From positions 1 through 64,000 of IMG/VR virus record IMGVR_UViG_3300047553_000365: DNA of 64,000 nt; one strand, given 5' to 3'. A program made the translations under genes and the position numbers. Below, one piece after another: positions 15,555-23,654 of the stretch. The notes beneath the pieces were generated by a model that did no database searches, was not told where the DNA came from, and worked only from the letters and a program-made list of their open reading frames with translations. The DNA is from a virus. Positions within the stretch are counted from its first letter, which is position 1; the number at the start of each line of letters is the position of its first letter.

Positions 15555-15627
15555 CGGAGCATTGGTATATCGGTTATTACCCTCGCCTGTCGAGCGAGTG
15601 AGTCGGGTTCAACTCCCGAATGTTCCG
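15555..15627 (+). tRNA. tRNA-Asp(GTC)
   Basis: Acceptor GGAGCAT/ATGTTCC, discriminator G, anticodon arm CTCGC-CTGTCGA-GCGAG, T loop TTCAACT. Confidence 0.93.
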
Positions 15628-15786
15628 CCCTCCTGCCTCTATTCAGCACAAGGAATAGAGTATTCTTTGGATAAGAGTGAGTTCGCAACTCAATGATGCC
15701 AAGGACAATCCGACACAAATTAAAGTAAGAGTGGGGTAGCGACCATTAAGAAATAGTCACTGTGTATTATCGGTAGTGGGAAATTA
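15628..15786 (+). other. Structured intergenic spacer
   Basis: No ORF. CTCTATTC (15637) and GAATAGAG (15653) form a perfect hairpin, and GAGT/ACTC closes a loop with TCGCA near 15690. No T run follows, so it is not a simple terminator; it may guide tRNA processing. Confidence 0.35.
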
Positions 15787-15859
15787 GGGGGATTAGCTCA
15801 ATTGGTAGAGCGTTGTCTTTGCAAGGCAAATGTCATCGGTTCGAATCCGATATCCTCCA
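15787..15859 (+). tRNA. tRNA-Ala(TGC)
   Basis: Acceptor GGGGGAT/ATCCTCC, anticodon arm TTGTC-TTTGCAA-GGCAA, T arm ATCGG-TTCGAAT-CCGAT. Confidence 0.93.
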
Positions 15860-15866
15860 CATTAAC

Positions 15867-15942
15867 GGGCATGTATCCCAACGGTAGAGGAGATGCGCTT
15901 AGAACGCATATAGTGTCAGTTCGAATCTGACCATGCCCACCA
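15867..15942 (+). tRNA. tRNA with TAG anticodon (Leu codon CUA), short variable loop
   Basis: Acceptor GGGCATG/CATGCCC, anticodon arm ATGCG-CTTAGAA-CGCAT, T arm GTCAG-TTCGAAT-CTGAC, CCA encoded. The variable loop is only 5 bases (ATAGT), although bacterial tRNA-Leu normally has a long arm, so charging identity is uncertain. Confidence 0.85.
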
Positions 15943-16030
15943 TTGGCCTTAGTCGTATTAGGCCAACCCTTAGTGTTCGCAGGGATGGGATGAGGTTTAC
16001 GCCTATCATAAAACACCAAAAAACTGCAAT
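15943..16030 (+). other. Structured intergenic spacer
   Basis: No ORF. TTGGCCT/AGGCCAA forms a hairpin near 15944-15965, followed by CCCT/AGGG around a GTTCGC loop. Role unknown. Confidence 0.3.
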
Positions 16031-16103
16031 CCCTTGGTAGCTCAGTTGGTAGAGCATCTGATTGAAGATCAGAGTGTCGTCAGTTCAAATCTGGCCCAAG
16101 GGA
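16031..16103 (+). tRNA. tRNA-Phe(GAA)
   Basis: Acceptor CCCTTGG/CCAAGGG, anticodon arm TCTGA-TTGAAGA-TCAGA, T loop TTCAAAT, discriminator A. Confidence 0.93.
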
Positions 16104-16107
16104 CATT

Positions 16108-16284
16108 ATGAAAACGAAAACATTATATAAACGACAGATAACCTACAATGATAAGGTGATTTGGGAAAGCGAATGGGGATGTGGAAAAGAAAAAACCCCT
16201 TGGGAACTATTGGAGGAAAAATATGGTAAAAACTTAATGAATAGGGTTACTATAAGTTTTCTTATAAAGAAAGATAATAATTGA
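16108..16284 (+). CDS. Small hypothetical protein between tRNA genes
   Basis: 58 residues, ATG 4 bases after tRNA-Phe and stop 5 bases before tRNA-His. Basic N terminus (MKTKTLYKRQITY); not recognised. Confidence 0.6.
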   Translation: MKTKTLYKRQITYNDKVIWESEWGCGKEKTPWELLEEKYGKNLMNRVTISFLIKKDNN

Positions 16285-16289
16285 AGAGT

Positions 16290-16363
16290 GGGGTGGTAGC
16301 TTAATGGTAAAGCCGCAGATTGTGATTCTGCCTATCAGGGTTCGATTCCCTGCCATCCCTCCA
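16290..16363 (+). tRNA. tRNA-His(GTG) lacking encoded G-1 and C73
   Basis: Acceptor GGGGTGG/CCATCCC, anticodon arm GCAGA-TTGTGAT-TCTGC, T arm CAGGG-TTCGATT-CCCTG. Position -1 is T and position 73 is T, with CCA following. Bacterial HisRS normally needs G-1 opposite C73. The phage also encodes a Thg1-like 3'-5' polymerase (60718-61458). Confidence 0.9.
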
Positions 16364-16365
16364 AC

Positions 16366-16436
16366 AGACCCGTAGTGTAACGGCAACACCCCTGATTTTG
16401 ATTCAGGTATTCAAGGTTCGAATCCTTGCGGGTCTA
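16366..16436 (+). tRNA. tRNA-Gln(TTG)
   Basis: Acceptor AGACCCG/CGGGTCT, anticodon arm CCTGA-TTTTGAT-TCAGG, T arm CAAGG-TTCGAAT-CCTTG. Confidence 0.93.
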
Positions 16437-16437
16437 C

Positions 16438-16465
16438 TTGACATTGTGTTGGAATATGGTAATAT
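16438..16465 (+). promoter_or_regulatory. Sigma70-type promoter
   Basis: TTGACA at 16438, 16-base spacer, TAATAT at 16460, 7 bases before tRNA-Ser(TGA). Gives the serine tRNAs their own start. Confidence 0.65.
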
Positions 16466-16472
16466 AAATTAT

Positions 16473-16564
16473 GGATGTGTGGTCGAGTCTGGTTTATGGC
16501 ATCCGACTTGAAATCGGAAGATGGGTTAGCAGCCTGTCCGTGGGTTCAAATCCTACCGCATCCT
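16473..16564 (+). tRNA. tRNA-Ser(TGA)
   Basis: Acceptor GGATGTG/CGCATCC, anticodon arm CCGAC-TTGAAAT-CGG, long variable arm, T arm GTGGG-TTCAAAT-CCTAC. Discriminator is T rather than the usual G. Confidence 0.9.
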
Positions 16565-16588
16565 CATAACTAGTCTATTATTTGTCAT

Positions 16589-16679
16589 GGATAGGTGGTA
16601 GAGTCTGGTTTATTACACTTCTTTGCTAAAGAAGCGGTCGCTAACAGCGGCCCGATGGGTTCGAATCCCTCCCTATCCT
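16589..16679 (+). tRNA. tRNA-Ser(GCT)
   Basis: Acceptor GGATAGG/CCTATCC, anticodon hairpin CTTCTTTGCTAAAGAAG, long variable arm, T loop TTCGAAT. Discriminator again T. The D-arm half resembles tRNA-Ser(TGA), suggesting duplication. Confidence 0.9.
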
Positions 16680-16696
16680 CTTAATTAAATACATAT

Positions 16697-17155
16697 ATGA
16701 ATGACGAACTAATATTACATGACTCAGAGACATTAAAACACGTAAATGCTGTAAGAGAAAATATCTGGGAACTTATTAAACATTTAGATGAAAGAGCGCA
16801 GGTTCACGATGCATCTAAATTTGAAGAACCAGAAAGATCAGTTTTTGCTTCTAATACTCCTAAATTGGCTAGAACCGAATATGGGACCGAAGCATATAAA
16901 AAACTTCTAGAAGAAGTCAAACCAGCTATAGATCATCACTATTCAAAGAATACTCACCATCCCGAACATTGGCCAAATGGTATTGAAGATATGGATTTGT
17001 TGGATCTAGTCGAAATGCTCTGTGATTGGGCGGCAGCTACCAAAAGAAATAAGAATGGTAATATACATAAATCCATTGAACATAATCAAGAGAGATTTGG
17101 TATAAGTCCTCAACTATCTAAGATATTTACAAATACGGTTAATAGATATTTCTAA
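16697..17155 (+). CDS. DUF5662-family phage protein
   Basis: 152 residues. HDASKFEEPE near the start, HHYSKNTHHPEHWPNG and DMDLLDLVEMLCDWAAAT in the middle match the histidine- and acid-rich pattern of DUF5662, a family common in phages. The conserved His/Asp residues suggest a metal site, possibly HD-like hydrolase chemistry. Function not established. Confidence 0.7.
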   Translation: MNDELILHDSETLKHVNAVRENIWELIKHLDERAQVHDASKFEEPERSVFASNTPKLARTEYGTEAYKKLLEEVKPAIDHHYSKNTHHPEHWPNGIEDMDLLDLVEMLCDWAAATKRNKNGNIHKSIEHNQERFGISPQLSKIFTNTVNRYF

Positions 17156-17165
17156 TGTATAGGTA

Positions 17166-17312
17166 ATGCATAAAACTAAATTAAAATGTATAGTAAATCC
17201 TATACTAAGAAAACTACAATGGTTTACAGATAGCCCATATGTTATAGTCTCCAAGTTCAATAACGACAATTTTATTGGTTATGCAATCAGAAGAGTTAAA
17301 ATATTATACTGA
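17166..17312 (+). CDS. Possible small protein (48 aa)
   Basis: ATG 17166 with stop inside the next gene. Beta-rich and basic (KTKLKCIVNPILRKLQWF). Not recognised. Confidence 0.5.
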   Translation: MHKTKLKCIVNPILRKLQWFTDSPYVIVSKFNNDNFIGYAIRRVKILY

Positions 17313-17526
17313 TGGTAAAAGACATTTGGTATGTGTTCCATACTCTAAAGACAATCTTCATAAAATGGCTGAAGATTTAAACATTAAAAAATGTTGGTTT
17401 CATAAAAACCATTATGATATTCCTAAAAGAAGAATACAGGAAATTGAAGAAAAGTGTGTAATGGTTTCCTCAAGAGAAATAGTGAAAATTATTAATTCGA
17501 ATCAAGACCCTTCTGAAACATCTTAG
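17281..17526 (+). CDS. DUF4031-like protein
   Basis: 81 residues from ATG 17281. VCVPYSKDNLHKMAEDLNIK, WFHKNHYDIPKRR fit the DUF4031 pattern (HL-x-AD/LhxxA, WF, HYDi). Function unknown. It converges tail to tail with the endolysin gene and overlaps its end by 35 bases. Confidence 0.65.
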   Translation: MQSEELKYYTDGKRHLVCVPYSKDNLHKMAEDLNIKKCWFHKNHYDIPKRRIQEIEEKCVMVSSREIVKIINSNQDPSETS

Positions 17527-18199
17527 CTTCCGCATCTCTACGAAGATGCAAGCCTTTTAATTTGGTATACGACCAAAGACGTTTCATGTTTCTTAAATCG
17601 GTAGGAACAGATTCTTCTTTATTCACAGAGATATGATATCTAATATCACGCATCTCTTTTCTAGAATCTGTATTTGCAGTTGATGGTCCTCTATTAAAAA
17701 CCAGAGAAGTTAATGCACCATTACAATGTGGGTTAAGTCTATCCTTAGATAGTTTAAATGCATCTGCTGTTTGTTTGGTGAACCTTGGAAGGGAGTCTCT
17801 AATAAAAACCTTTTCAGCATCTTCATAGGATACTCTAACCACATTCTTAACCTTTGGTAGACCTTCGTAATATGCTCGTTTACCTTTTAAACCAGCAACA
17901 CTTTTCATGGCTTCAATTTCTTTATCAGAAAGAACACCCTTAAAAGCTTTTTCGATTTGTTCAGGTGTATTATATCCTAGATCAAATCCAAATCCTACAG
18001 TAACACCACTGCTAGTAGTTTGCCATGAGGGAACAGTTGGTCTTTGAAGTTTGGCTTCGTAATAGCTTCTTCCTCCAACTTCAAATTGAACAATCATATC
18101 CAACGACTCTTTGGAAACTGGTAAAGAAAGATTCTCCTCTACAACACCAGTCTTAGAGCTAAGAACTAAAGCAAGAACACCAATGAATAATAATTTCAT
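17492..18199 (-). CDS. Endolysin (lysozyme/pesticin-like), exported
   Basis: 235 residues. An N-terminal hydrophobic signal (KLLFIGVLALVL) precedes a lysozyme-like domain: FEVGGRSYYEA carries the likely catalytic Glu, followed by SSGVTVGFGFDLGY, the glycine-rich beta hairpin typical of GH24/pesticin-type muramidases, and ALTSLVFNRG in the C-terminal lobe. It would cut peptidoglycan glycan strands after export. Next to a membrane protein and a spanin-like lipoprotein, so this is a lysis cassette. Confidence 0.8.
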   Translation of the reverse strand: MKLLFIGVLALVLSSKTGVVEENLSLPVSKESLDMIVQFEVGGRSYYEAKLQRPTVPSWQTTSSGVTVGFGFDLGYNTPEQIEKAFKGVLSDKEIEAMKSVAGLKGKRAYYEGLPKVKNVVRVSYEDAEKVFIRDSLPRFTKQTADAFKLSKDRLNPHCNGALTSLVFNRGPSTANTDSRKEMRDIRYHISVNKEESVPTDLRNMKRLWSYTKLKGLHLRRDAEAKMFQKGLDSN

Positions 18200-18549
18200 T
18201 AGAAGCTAAACATTATGGTGACAAATAGAACTAGGAAAGATCCCAACATCCATCTTGTCTTTTCCACGCTATCCATTTTCTTCCAACCGCTATCAAACAC
18301 ATCTCCAAAGTCTTTACCCAAAGTGTTTGTAAACACAAACTTCTTAACGGTCCAAACTAAGGCAGAGGATACAGCGATCTTTTTCAGAACATCGTAGATA
18401 TCTACCAGATTATAGATTTCAGTAAAGTTAAACTTAGTGTCAACCCAACCTGCTACTGCTAGAACGGCAAATAATCCTGCGGCAACAGCAGCAGCGATTC
18501 CCCAATCCTTTACTATACTTGTCTTATTACTTACATTTTTTGTACTCAT
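18199..18549 (-). CDS. Putative holin
   Basis: 116 residues with three hydrophobic segments (about 16-36, 58-74 and 95-115). Located between endolysin and spanin-like genes, overlapping the endolysin start by one base. Position and topology suggest holin; no family signature. Confidence 0.6.
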   Translation of the reverse strand: MSTKNVSNKTSIVKDWGIAAAVAAGLFAVLAVAGWVDTKFNFTEIYNLVDIYDVLKKIAVSSALVWTVKKFVFTNTLGKDFGDVFDSGWKKMDSVEKTRWMLGSFLVLFVTIMFSF

Positions 18550-18560
18550 AATTTTATTTA

Positions 18561-19253
18561 TTAAATTCTAAATCTTGTTAATGGAAAGTATATCATAAGA
18601 ACATTCTTAACAACTATCCATAATACGAAAGCTCCCACGATTCCAAAGATCCAATTTCTATATACGGATGCCTTAGCAGACTTAACCTTTTCTTTTTCTA
18701 ATTCAGCCTTTAGCTTTTCCTTTTCAGTGTCCTTAGACTTAAGTAGATTGTGTAGAAACTCGGCTTGTGTTCTAAGTTCGTTGGCTTCTCTTTCCTTCTC
18801 AATCATCTTTACATAGGATTTAGAAACATCTCCCTTAGTTCTTTCCAGAACGCTTCTTTGTTCAGCTAGTTGCTTTTGTAACCCATCATTCTTAACCTGA
18901 ATGTTCTTATTGTTTTCACCAACAAGCAACAGTCCATTCTTAACATGAACAACTTCGGCTTCTTGAACCTTTTGGCTTGCAACCACTTTTTGTCTTAACT
19001 TTTCAAGATTATTAACATTATCTTCTATGGTTAGATTTTGCCTACTAAGAATCGAACCTGTCTCTCCAACATTGTCTTTCATTCTATCTGCTAGTAAAAT
19101 AGCACCATCAACGTTCTTTGAAACGTTTTGTATATCCCCTACAGCACTCTCAACCTTATGTGGAAGGGGTGGAGGATTTGGAGGAACCGTTGGCTTACAT
19201 CCTACGAAAAGAACTGCCAACATGACCAATGGCCATGTAATATAAGTCTTCAT
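18561..19253 (-). CDS. Putative unimolecular spanin (lipoprotein with C-terminal TM)
   Basis: 230 residues from ATG 19253. Signal peptide ending in a lipobox (LFVGC, Cys near 20), a Pro-rich stretch, a long coiled coil (about 45-185) and a C-terminal transmembrane helix (YRNWIFGIVGAFVLWIVVKN). A lipid anchor at one end and inner-membrane helix at the other is the layout of u-spanins such as T1 gp11, which fuse outer and inner membranes at lysis. This implies a Gram-negative host. Confidence 0.75.
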   Translation of the reverse strand: MKTYITWPLVMLAVLFVGCKPTVPPNPPPLPHKVESAVGDIQNVSKNVDGAILLADRMKDNVGETGSILSRQNLTIEDNVNNLEKLRQKVVASQKVQEAEVVHVKNGLLLVGENNKNIQVKNDGLQKQLAEQRSVLERTKGDVSKSYVKMIEKEREANELRTQAEFLHNLLKSKDTEKEKLKAELEKEKVKSAKASVYRNWIFGIVGAFVLWIVVKNVLMIYFPLTRFRI

Positions 19254-19264
19254 ACTTATATTTA

Positions 19265-19597
19265 TCACTTATGATCCTTTTTAAGCTCAATCAGGGTATC
19301 CTTTATAACGATAACCGCTTCCTCTAAACGGATTATTCGGGTTTCCATATTGTTTCGATCCTGATCCATTATTCTCTTGGCTTCTACCCAATCAGATCTT
19401 GTAAACTCGACACCCCTACTGGTAGCGTTACTTAATTCAATATTGTGGACCTTATATTCCAATTCTGAAATCTTGTTCCACGCTAGGTTAAGAAACCATG
19501 AAGACACAGCCAATACCACAGACATAGCTATAGGTAATAACCGATTAGTCCACATCTGCGTATTATTAAACTGTTCTTTTGCGGCTCTTTCACTCAT
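19265..19597 (-). CDS. Membrane protein with coiled coil (lysis-cassette accessory)
   Basis: 110 residues, one transmembrane helix (about 20-41) and a charged helical tail. First gene of the lysis cluster in transcription order. Might be a pinholin, antiholin or i-spanin-like partner; not resolved. Confidence 0.6.
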   Translation of the reverse strand: MSERAAKEQFNNTQMWTNRLLPIAMSVVLAVSSWFLNLAWNKISELEYKVHNIELSNATSRGVEFTRSDWVEAKRIMDQDRNNMETRIIRLEEAVIVIKDTLIELKKDHK

Positions 19598-19678
19598 AAT
19601 GTTATATTAATATTTAGATAAATTGATGGGAAAAATCTTCGAAAATAGGATTTTTTTGCCCACAATCTACACTTTTTG

Positions 19679-19706
19679 TTGAAAATGATGGCGTTGCAGA
19701 TAAATA
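19679..19706 (+). promoter_or_regulatory. Sigma70-type promoter
   Basis: TTGAAA at 19679, 16-base spacer, TAAATA at 19701; ATG follows at 19715. Confidence 0.5.
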
Positions 19707-19714
19707 TTAATACT

Positions 19715-19918
19715 ATGATTAAGCGAGAATCAGAAAATAGCGTTAGATTGTGTTGTGGAAAGAAGGGTTGTCCCGTGGTGACAGACCTTGGGGATGGGTG
19801 GATTCAAATCACCGATGATGACGGCAACGTTGTAAAAATGAAGAAACAGGAAGCAGAAATGATTTCTGATGGGGTTAAGATTCTGGACAATAAGGAAGAA
19901 AGGTTAATTCTTGGCTGA
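19715..19918 (+). CDS. Small hypothetical protein
   Basis: 67 residues from ATG 19715. A CCGKKGCPV cysteine cluster then a beta-type segment (DLGDGWIQITDDDGNVVKMK). Overlaps the next gene. Confidence 0.7.
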   Translation: MIKRESENSVRLCCGKKGCPVVTDLGDGWIQITDDDGNVVKMKKQEAEMISDGVKILDNKEERLILG

Positions 19919-20213
19919 TCTCTGGAAAGAAAGTCTAGCCCTAATTGGGTGCTGTTTCATAATTAAATACGGAACAATTTTAGACTTCATAAGGAAACCA
20001 CTAAAGAAACTAAAATTTTTTAACGAATTATTATCATGTTCACTCTGTATAGGCTTTCACGTTGGATTTTGGAAAGTGATTCTGTTTGGGAATCACTCAA
20101 TGCCGGATGCATTATTCTTAGCATTCTATTCTTCCTCAATATGTTGGCTGGCTGACCATCTAGTAGATGTCATGCAAACCTTCATTTATGGTCGTGATAA
20201 GAACGATCAATAA
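19911..20213 (+). CDS. DUF1360-like membrane protein
   Basis: 100 residues from TTG 19911. NELLSCSLCIGFHVGFW matches the LLxCxxCxGFW motif of DUF1360, flanked by hydrophobic helices. Function unknown. Its end overlaps the end of the convergent CCA-adding enzyme gene. Confidence 0.65.
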   Translation: MADLWKESLALIGCCFIIKYGTILDFIRKPLKKLKFFNELLSCSLCIGFHVGFWKVILFGNHSMPDALFLAFYSSSICWLADHLVDVMQTFIYGRDKNDQ

Positions 20214-21687
20214 TCTGTTTAGCTTTTCTAAACACATCATTCTCAGTCACAGTTTTACCACTGAGTAACATATCAGCAACCCAATCTTGGAGTTTTGGTA
20301 AGTAGATACCAAGTTGCTTTCTATCCTGATTAAACTTCGGAAACATTTCCATCAGTTTATTACCGTTGATAATAGCGGACACCTGTTTCTTTAATTCGTC
20401 TGCACCACCGGGAACAGTATTAAGTTTTGCTTCTGCTCTCTCAATCCTTTCCTTAAATTCTTGTGGATTAAACATTGATGGTCCTCTGGATGCTTCATCA
20501 CAAAAGGCTACGGACTTCACAACATTCCAAGAAGGATCGTGAATCAGTTTTCTTAATGTCTTAAGATTTAACTTATCCAGATCATGAACTAACATATGCT
20601 TTGCCACAGCAGAAAGAATATCCTTCTTCTCTTGTGGTCCAAGATTATTAAACTTCAATCTGTTAAAGATGTTTTGAACGATGGGAACTCCCGCAGCTTC
20701 ATGTCCATGATAGTTGCTAAATCCTCTCTTATTAGTTCCTCTAGTAGTTGCCTTACCGAAATCGTGAAAGAGGACTGCTAGATTTATAATAGGGTCTTTA
20801 AATGGAGATGCCTTAAGACATTCATGAATATGACCCAACACTTGTGATTCCCCTTCAGGATGATGTTGTGGATCATGATCGAATCCTCTCATACTGGTAA
20901 ACTCTGGTAGAATATCGTCAAGAATACCAGCTTCATCCAATTTGGATAGAAAGTTTGATAGAGTTTTTCCCGACTTAGCTGCCTTATAGAACTCCTGTGC
21001 AATACTCTCCATAGAGATTAACTTAGGATCTAGTAACAATCCCTTCAGTTCCTTTGCAGCATTTAGAGTATTCTGCTCAATATCGAATCCCATCTTTGCA
21101 GCAAATCTAAAGACTCTCAGAAGCCTTGTGGCATCTTCCTTGAATCTCTCTTTGGGATTGCCAACTGCTCTGACAACTTTGTTCTTAAGATCCTCTAGAC
21201 CACCCTGATAGTCCACAATTCTACCATTAGAATCCAGACCAAAACTATTAATAGTTATGTCTCGTCTTTTAGTATCAGTTTCAAAGTCATTTACTTCCGT
21301 GGATACATTTGCCTGTCTACCCATTTCGGTTTGAGAATCCTCTCTAAACTTAGCTAGGTCAAAGGCATACTCTCCAAAGATGATCTTGAAAACTGGTTGA
21401 GAATCGTTCTTGGAGATGTTTCTTAGTTCAAAGTGCTTTGATAAGTCCTCAAAGGGAATATTGGTCGCCATGTCCACATCATCAATGGGATCACCCATCA
21501 AAAGATCCCTAGGAACACCCCCCACAATATAGATCTCCCCCCTAGGAAAAAGACCGTTAATCTTCTTCATAAGGGCTAATCCGACCCGTAATTCCTCAGA
21601 ATTTTGTAGGGCTTTCTCCCATTTGTCCGAAAAGTCGTCAATATTATAATTGACGCTTTCGGTAAAGAATTTCAGAAACGACTTCAT
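20182..21687 (-). CDS. cca: CCA-adding enzyme / tRNA nucleotidyltransferase
   Basis: 501 residues. The class II nucleotidyltransferase head is clear: IYIVGGVPRDLLMG (GG motif), DDVDMATN (catalytic Asp pair), KRRDITINSF and later RLLRVFRFA. A C-terminal HD domain follows (AVLFHDFGKATTRG). It adds or repairs 3' CCA on tRNAs; most tRNA genes here lack encoded CCA, so it would complete them. The N terminus MKSFLKFFTES resembles the capsid-targeting-like leader on neighbouring proteins, so the enzyme may be packaged and injected; that is inference. Confidence 0.88.
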   Translation of the reverse strand: MKSFLKFFTESVNYNIDDFSDKWEKALQNSEELRVGLALMKKINGLFPRGEIYIVGGVPRDLLMGDPIDDVDMATNIPFEDLSKHFELRNISKNDSQPVFKIIFGEYAFDLAKFREDSQTEMGRQANVSTEVNDFETDTKRRDITINSFGLDSNGRIVDYQGGLEDLKNKVVRAVGNPKERFKEDATRLLRVFRFAAKMGFDIEQNTLNAAKELKGLLLDPKLISMESIAQEFYKAAKSGKTLSNFLSKLDEAGILDDILPEFTSMRGFDHDPQHHPEGESQVLGHIHECLKASPFKDPIINLAVLFHDFGKATTRGTNKRGFSNYHGHEAAGVPIVQNIFNRLKFNNLGPQEKKDILSAVAKHMLVHDLDKLNLKTLRKLIHDPSWNVVKSVAFCDEASRGPSMFNPQEFKERIERAEAKLNTVPGGADELKKQVSAIINGNKLMEMFPKFNQDRKQLGIYLPKLQDWVADMLLSGKTVTENDVFRKAKQIIDRSYHDHK

Positions 21688-21722
21688 ACATATATACTTA
21701 CCACAATTGCTAAATAATTACA

Positions 21723-22358
21723 GTGGAAAATTTCAAAACATACTACGAAAGTTTCTCTCTAAACCCCCTAAACTGGTTCAAATCGAAGGTTAAGGCACAG
21801 GAGAAGGACATTCAAAAAAGGTATATTGCCCATGCCAGAGAGAACTTTAAGAAGATGAAAGACCTTCTTAAAAGTAAGGGATATTATATTCACAAACACG
21901 AATTTTCATATACAGTAAGACAGGGTAAGATGGTGGGGTTGTCTGGTAAAAAATATGGGGGGTATACTGGAAAAGTGGGTAGTGGTCCCTTAGATAAAAA
22001 GTATATTCAAACTCTATTCACATTAGCACATGAAGTTGGACATGTTTTACAATGGAACGATGCCACAGAAAGAAAATTAATGGCGGATACTTTTAAGCAA
22101 GAATTAGAAAAAACAAATGATTTGGAACATTATCACTTTCTTGTAAGTATGCACCAATTATGGTATGAGATAAATGCATGGGAAGAAGGATTACAATTTA
22201 TTCCTGATGAACTTAAATTCTATTACCTAAGTTACGCTGTTCCTGCTTTGACATCATATATGAAGTATGATTTACAAGAATATTCCAGATATGAACTAAT
22301 TCAAGAACCCCTAGCAAAGCTTATGGCTGAAAGACGTAGGCTAACTCCGACTAAATAA
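21723..22358 (+). CDS. Putative zinc metallopeptidase (HEVGH)
   Basis: 211 residues from GTG 21723. TLAHEVGHVLQW near residue 102 is a classic HExxH zincin site. The N terminus MENFKTYYESFS is a variant of the shared leader peptide, suggesting packaging in the virion. Substrate unknown. Confidence 0.7.
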   Translation: MENFKTYYESFSLNPLNWFKSKVKAQEKDIQKRYIAHARENFKKMKDLLKSKGYYIHKHEFSYTVRQGKMVGLSGKKYGGYTGKVGSGPLDKKYIQTLFTLAHEVGHVLQWNDATERKLMADTFKQELEKTNDLEHYHFLVSMHQLWYEINAWEEGLQFIPDELKFYYLSYAVPALTSYMKYDLQEYSRYELIQEPLAKLMAERRRLTPTK

Positions 22359-22362
22359 TAAC

Positions 22363-22812
22363 ATGCTGGCATTTAATAAACTTTTTCTTATGCTTAGGGA
22401 ACAACATTCGGAAGATTGGTGGGCCAGTATAGATCTTGTTCCCAGAAACATAATGGGGATGAAAACAAGCTTGAATGATGTTCCTCCATTTAAACCGTAT
22501 GGCTTTTGGGTGGATAAGTCTGGAAACTTTGCTGCTTGTAGATATCAGCAACATTATAGCGTGGGAAAGGATATAATTAGATCGGCTAATAGATATCTGG
22601 AAGAACAAGGGAAACCATTGATTGAAGTTCCCCAAGACAATATTTATGGGACTCTATTTCGTGCTGGATGGATAAGAGTAACTTTGGAGGGGGATCAATT
22701 ATATTATGAGTCCGGTAAAAATTTCGGTCACATGCCCACACAATCACAGATAAAATTTATGAAGTATGTGAAGGACTTATACAAAACAGAAGACGAAAAA
22801 TATAGAATATGA
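22363..22812 (+). CDS. PYGFWxDKSGNF-domain protein, single copy
   Basis: 149 residues with PYGFWVDKSGNF, a central helix (IRSANRYLEEQGKP), GWIRVTLEGD and PTQSQIKFMKYVKDLY. The same domain is found twice in the next gene, which overlaps it by 4 bases. It looks like a domain seen in virion-associated phage proteins; function unknown. Confidence 0.7.
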   Translation: MLAFNKLFLMLREQHSEDWWASIDLVPRNIMGMKTSLNDVPPFKPYGFWVDKSGNFAACRYQQHYSVGKDIIRSANRYLEEQGKPLIEVPQDNIYGTLFRAGWIRVTLEGDQLYYESGKNFGHMPTQSQIKFMKYVKDLYKTEDEKYRI

Positions 22813-23618
22813 AATCTTTTAAACAATATTTTGAAGAAGAAAATGGTGGAGAATCTATTGATTTGACAAGAGTTCCTATTAATGCTATTGGTCTTAGACA
22901 TGGTATAAGAAGTCTTCCTGAACAAAAACCTTACGGCTTTTGGATTGATAAGTCAGGTAATTTTATACCTACACAGAACCATAACAAGACAGCAGAGATT
23001 ATAGTTAATGCTGCAATATCATGGATGAAAAAACAGGGTATTCCAACCCCCCATAATTTGAGGGATGCCTTTATGATACTCATGTATGATAATGGCTGGA
23101 TGAGAGTTGTTACTACAACAGGTAGAATTTATAGTGAAGTGGGAATTGGTAGAAAATCTACCCCTAGTCAACTTAAGGCTGTGGAGGATATGAAACTCAT
23201 GTATCTAAAGCAAAGAGATTCTGTTTTGGTGGGAGAAGCAGTAGCTCCAGAACTTTTAAGTCAAATGCAGATGATTCCTGATTCTACCGTTGGGTTCTCT
23301 AATACATTAGCAAATCTGCCCGCATCTCCACCATACGGTTTCTGGGTTTCAAAACACGGTAACTTTATACCAGTGAAAACTATGATGGGACACTCTGATG
23401 TGGGGGGACAGATTGTAAGAAAAATGGAAGAAATATTAGGAACAAAACTTATACCTGAAGATGATTATTCTGATGAATACTTTATAATCATGGATATAAT
23501 GGATGCATTACATTATTGTAGAGTGGTGAGAGATAGGGGGACATATAAATTTGATGTCAAGATTCCTTTAACCAGAGGTCAAAAAAGATTCAAGGATGCT
23601 CTGGAAACGGCATACTGA
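22809..23618 (+). CDS. PYGFWxDKSGNF-domain protein, two copies
   Basis: 269 residues: leader-like start MKSFKQYFEEEN, then domain 1 (KPYGFWIDKSGNF ... GWMRVVTTTG ... TPSQLKAVEDMK) and domain 2 (PPYGFWVSKHGNF ... CRVVRDRGTYKF ... RGQKRFKDAL). Paralogue of the upstream gene by tandem duplication. The leader suggests it enters the capsid. Confidence 0.7.
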   Translation: MKSFKQYFEEENGGESIDLTRVPINAIGLRHGIRSLPEQKPYGFWIDKSGNFIPTQNHNKTAEIIVNAAISWMKKQGIPTPHNLRDAFMILMYDNGWMRVVTTTGRIYSEVGIGRKSTPSQLKAVEDMKLMYLKQRDSVLVGEAVAPELLSQMQMIPDSTVGFSNTLANLPASPPYGFWVSKHGNFIPVKTMMGHSDVGGQIVRKMEEILGTKLIPEDDYSDEYFIIMDIMDALHYCRVVRDRGTYKFDVKIPLTRGQKRFKDALETAY

Positions 23619-23621
23619 TTC

Positions 23622-23649
23622 TTGACAATGGGATGGGGAATGCTAATAT
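23622..23649 (+). promoter_or_regulatory. Sigma70 promoter with extended -10
   Basis: TTGACA at 23622, 16-base spacer ending TGC, TAATAT at 23644; ATG at 23655 gives a very short leader. Confidence 0.65.
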
Positions 23650-23654
23650 AGGGT

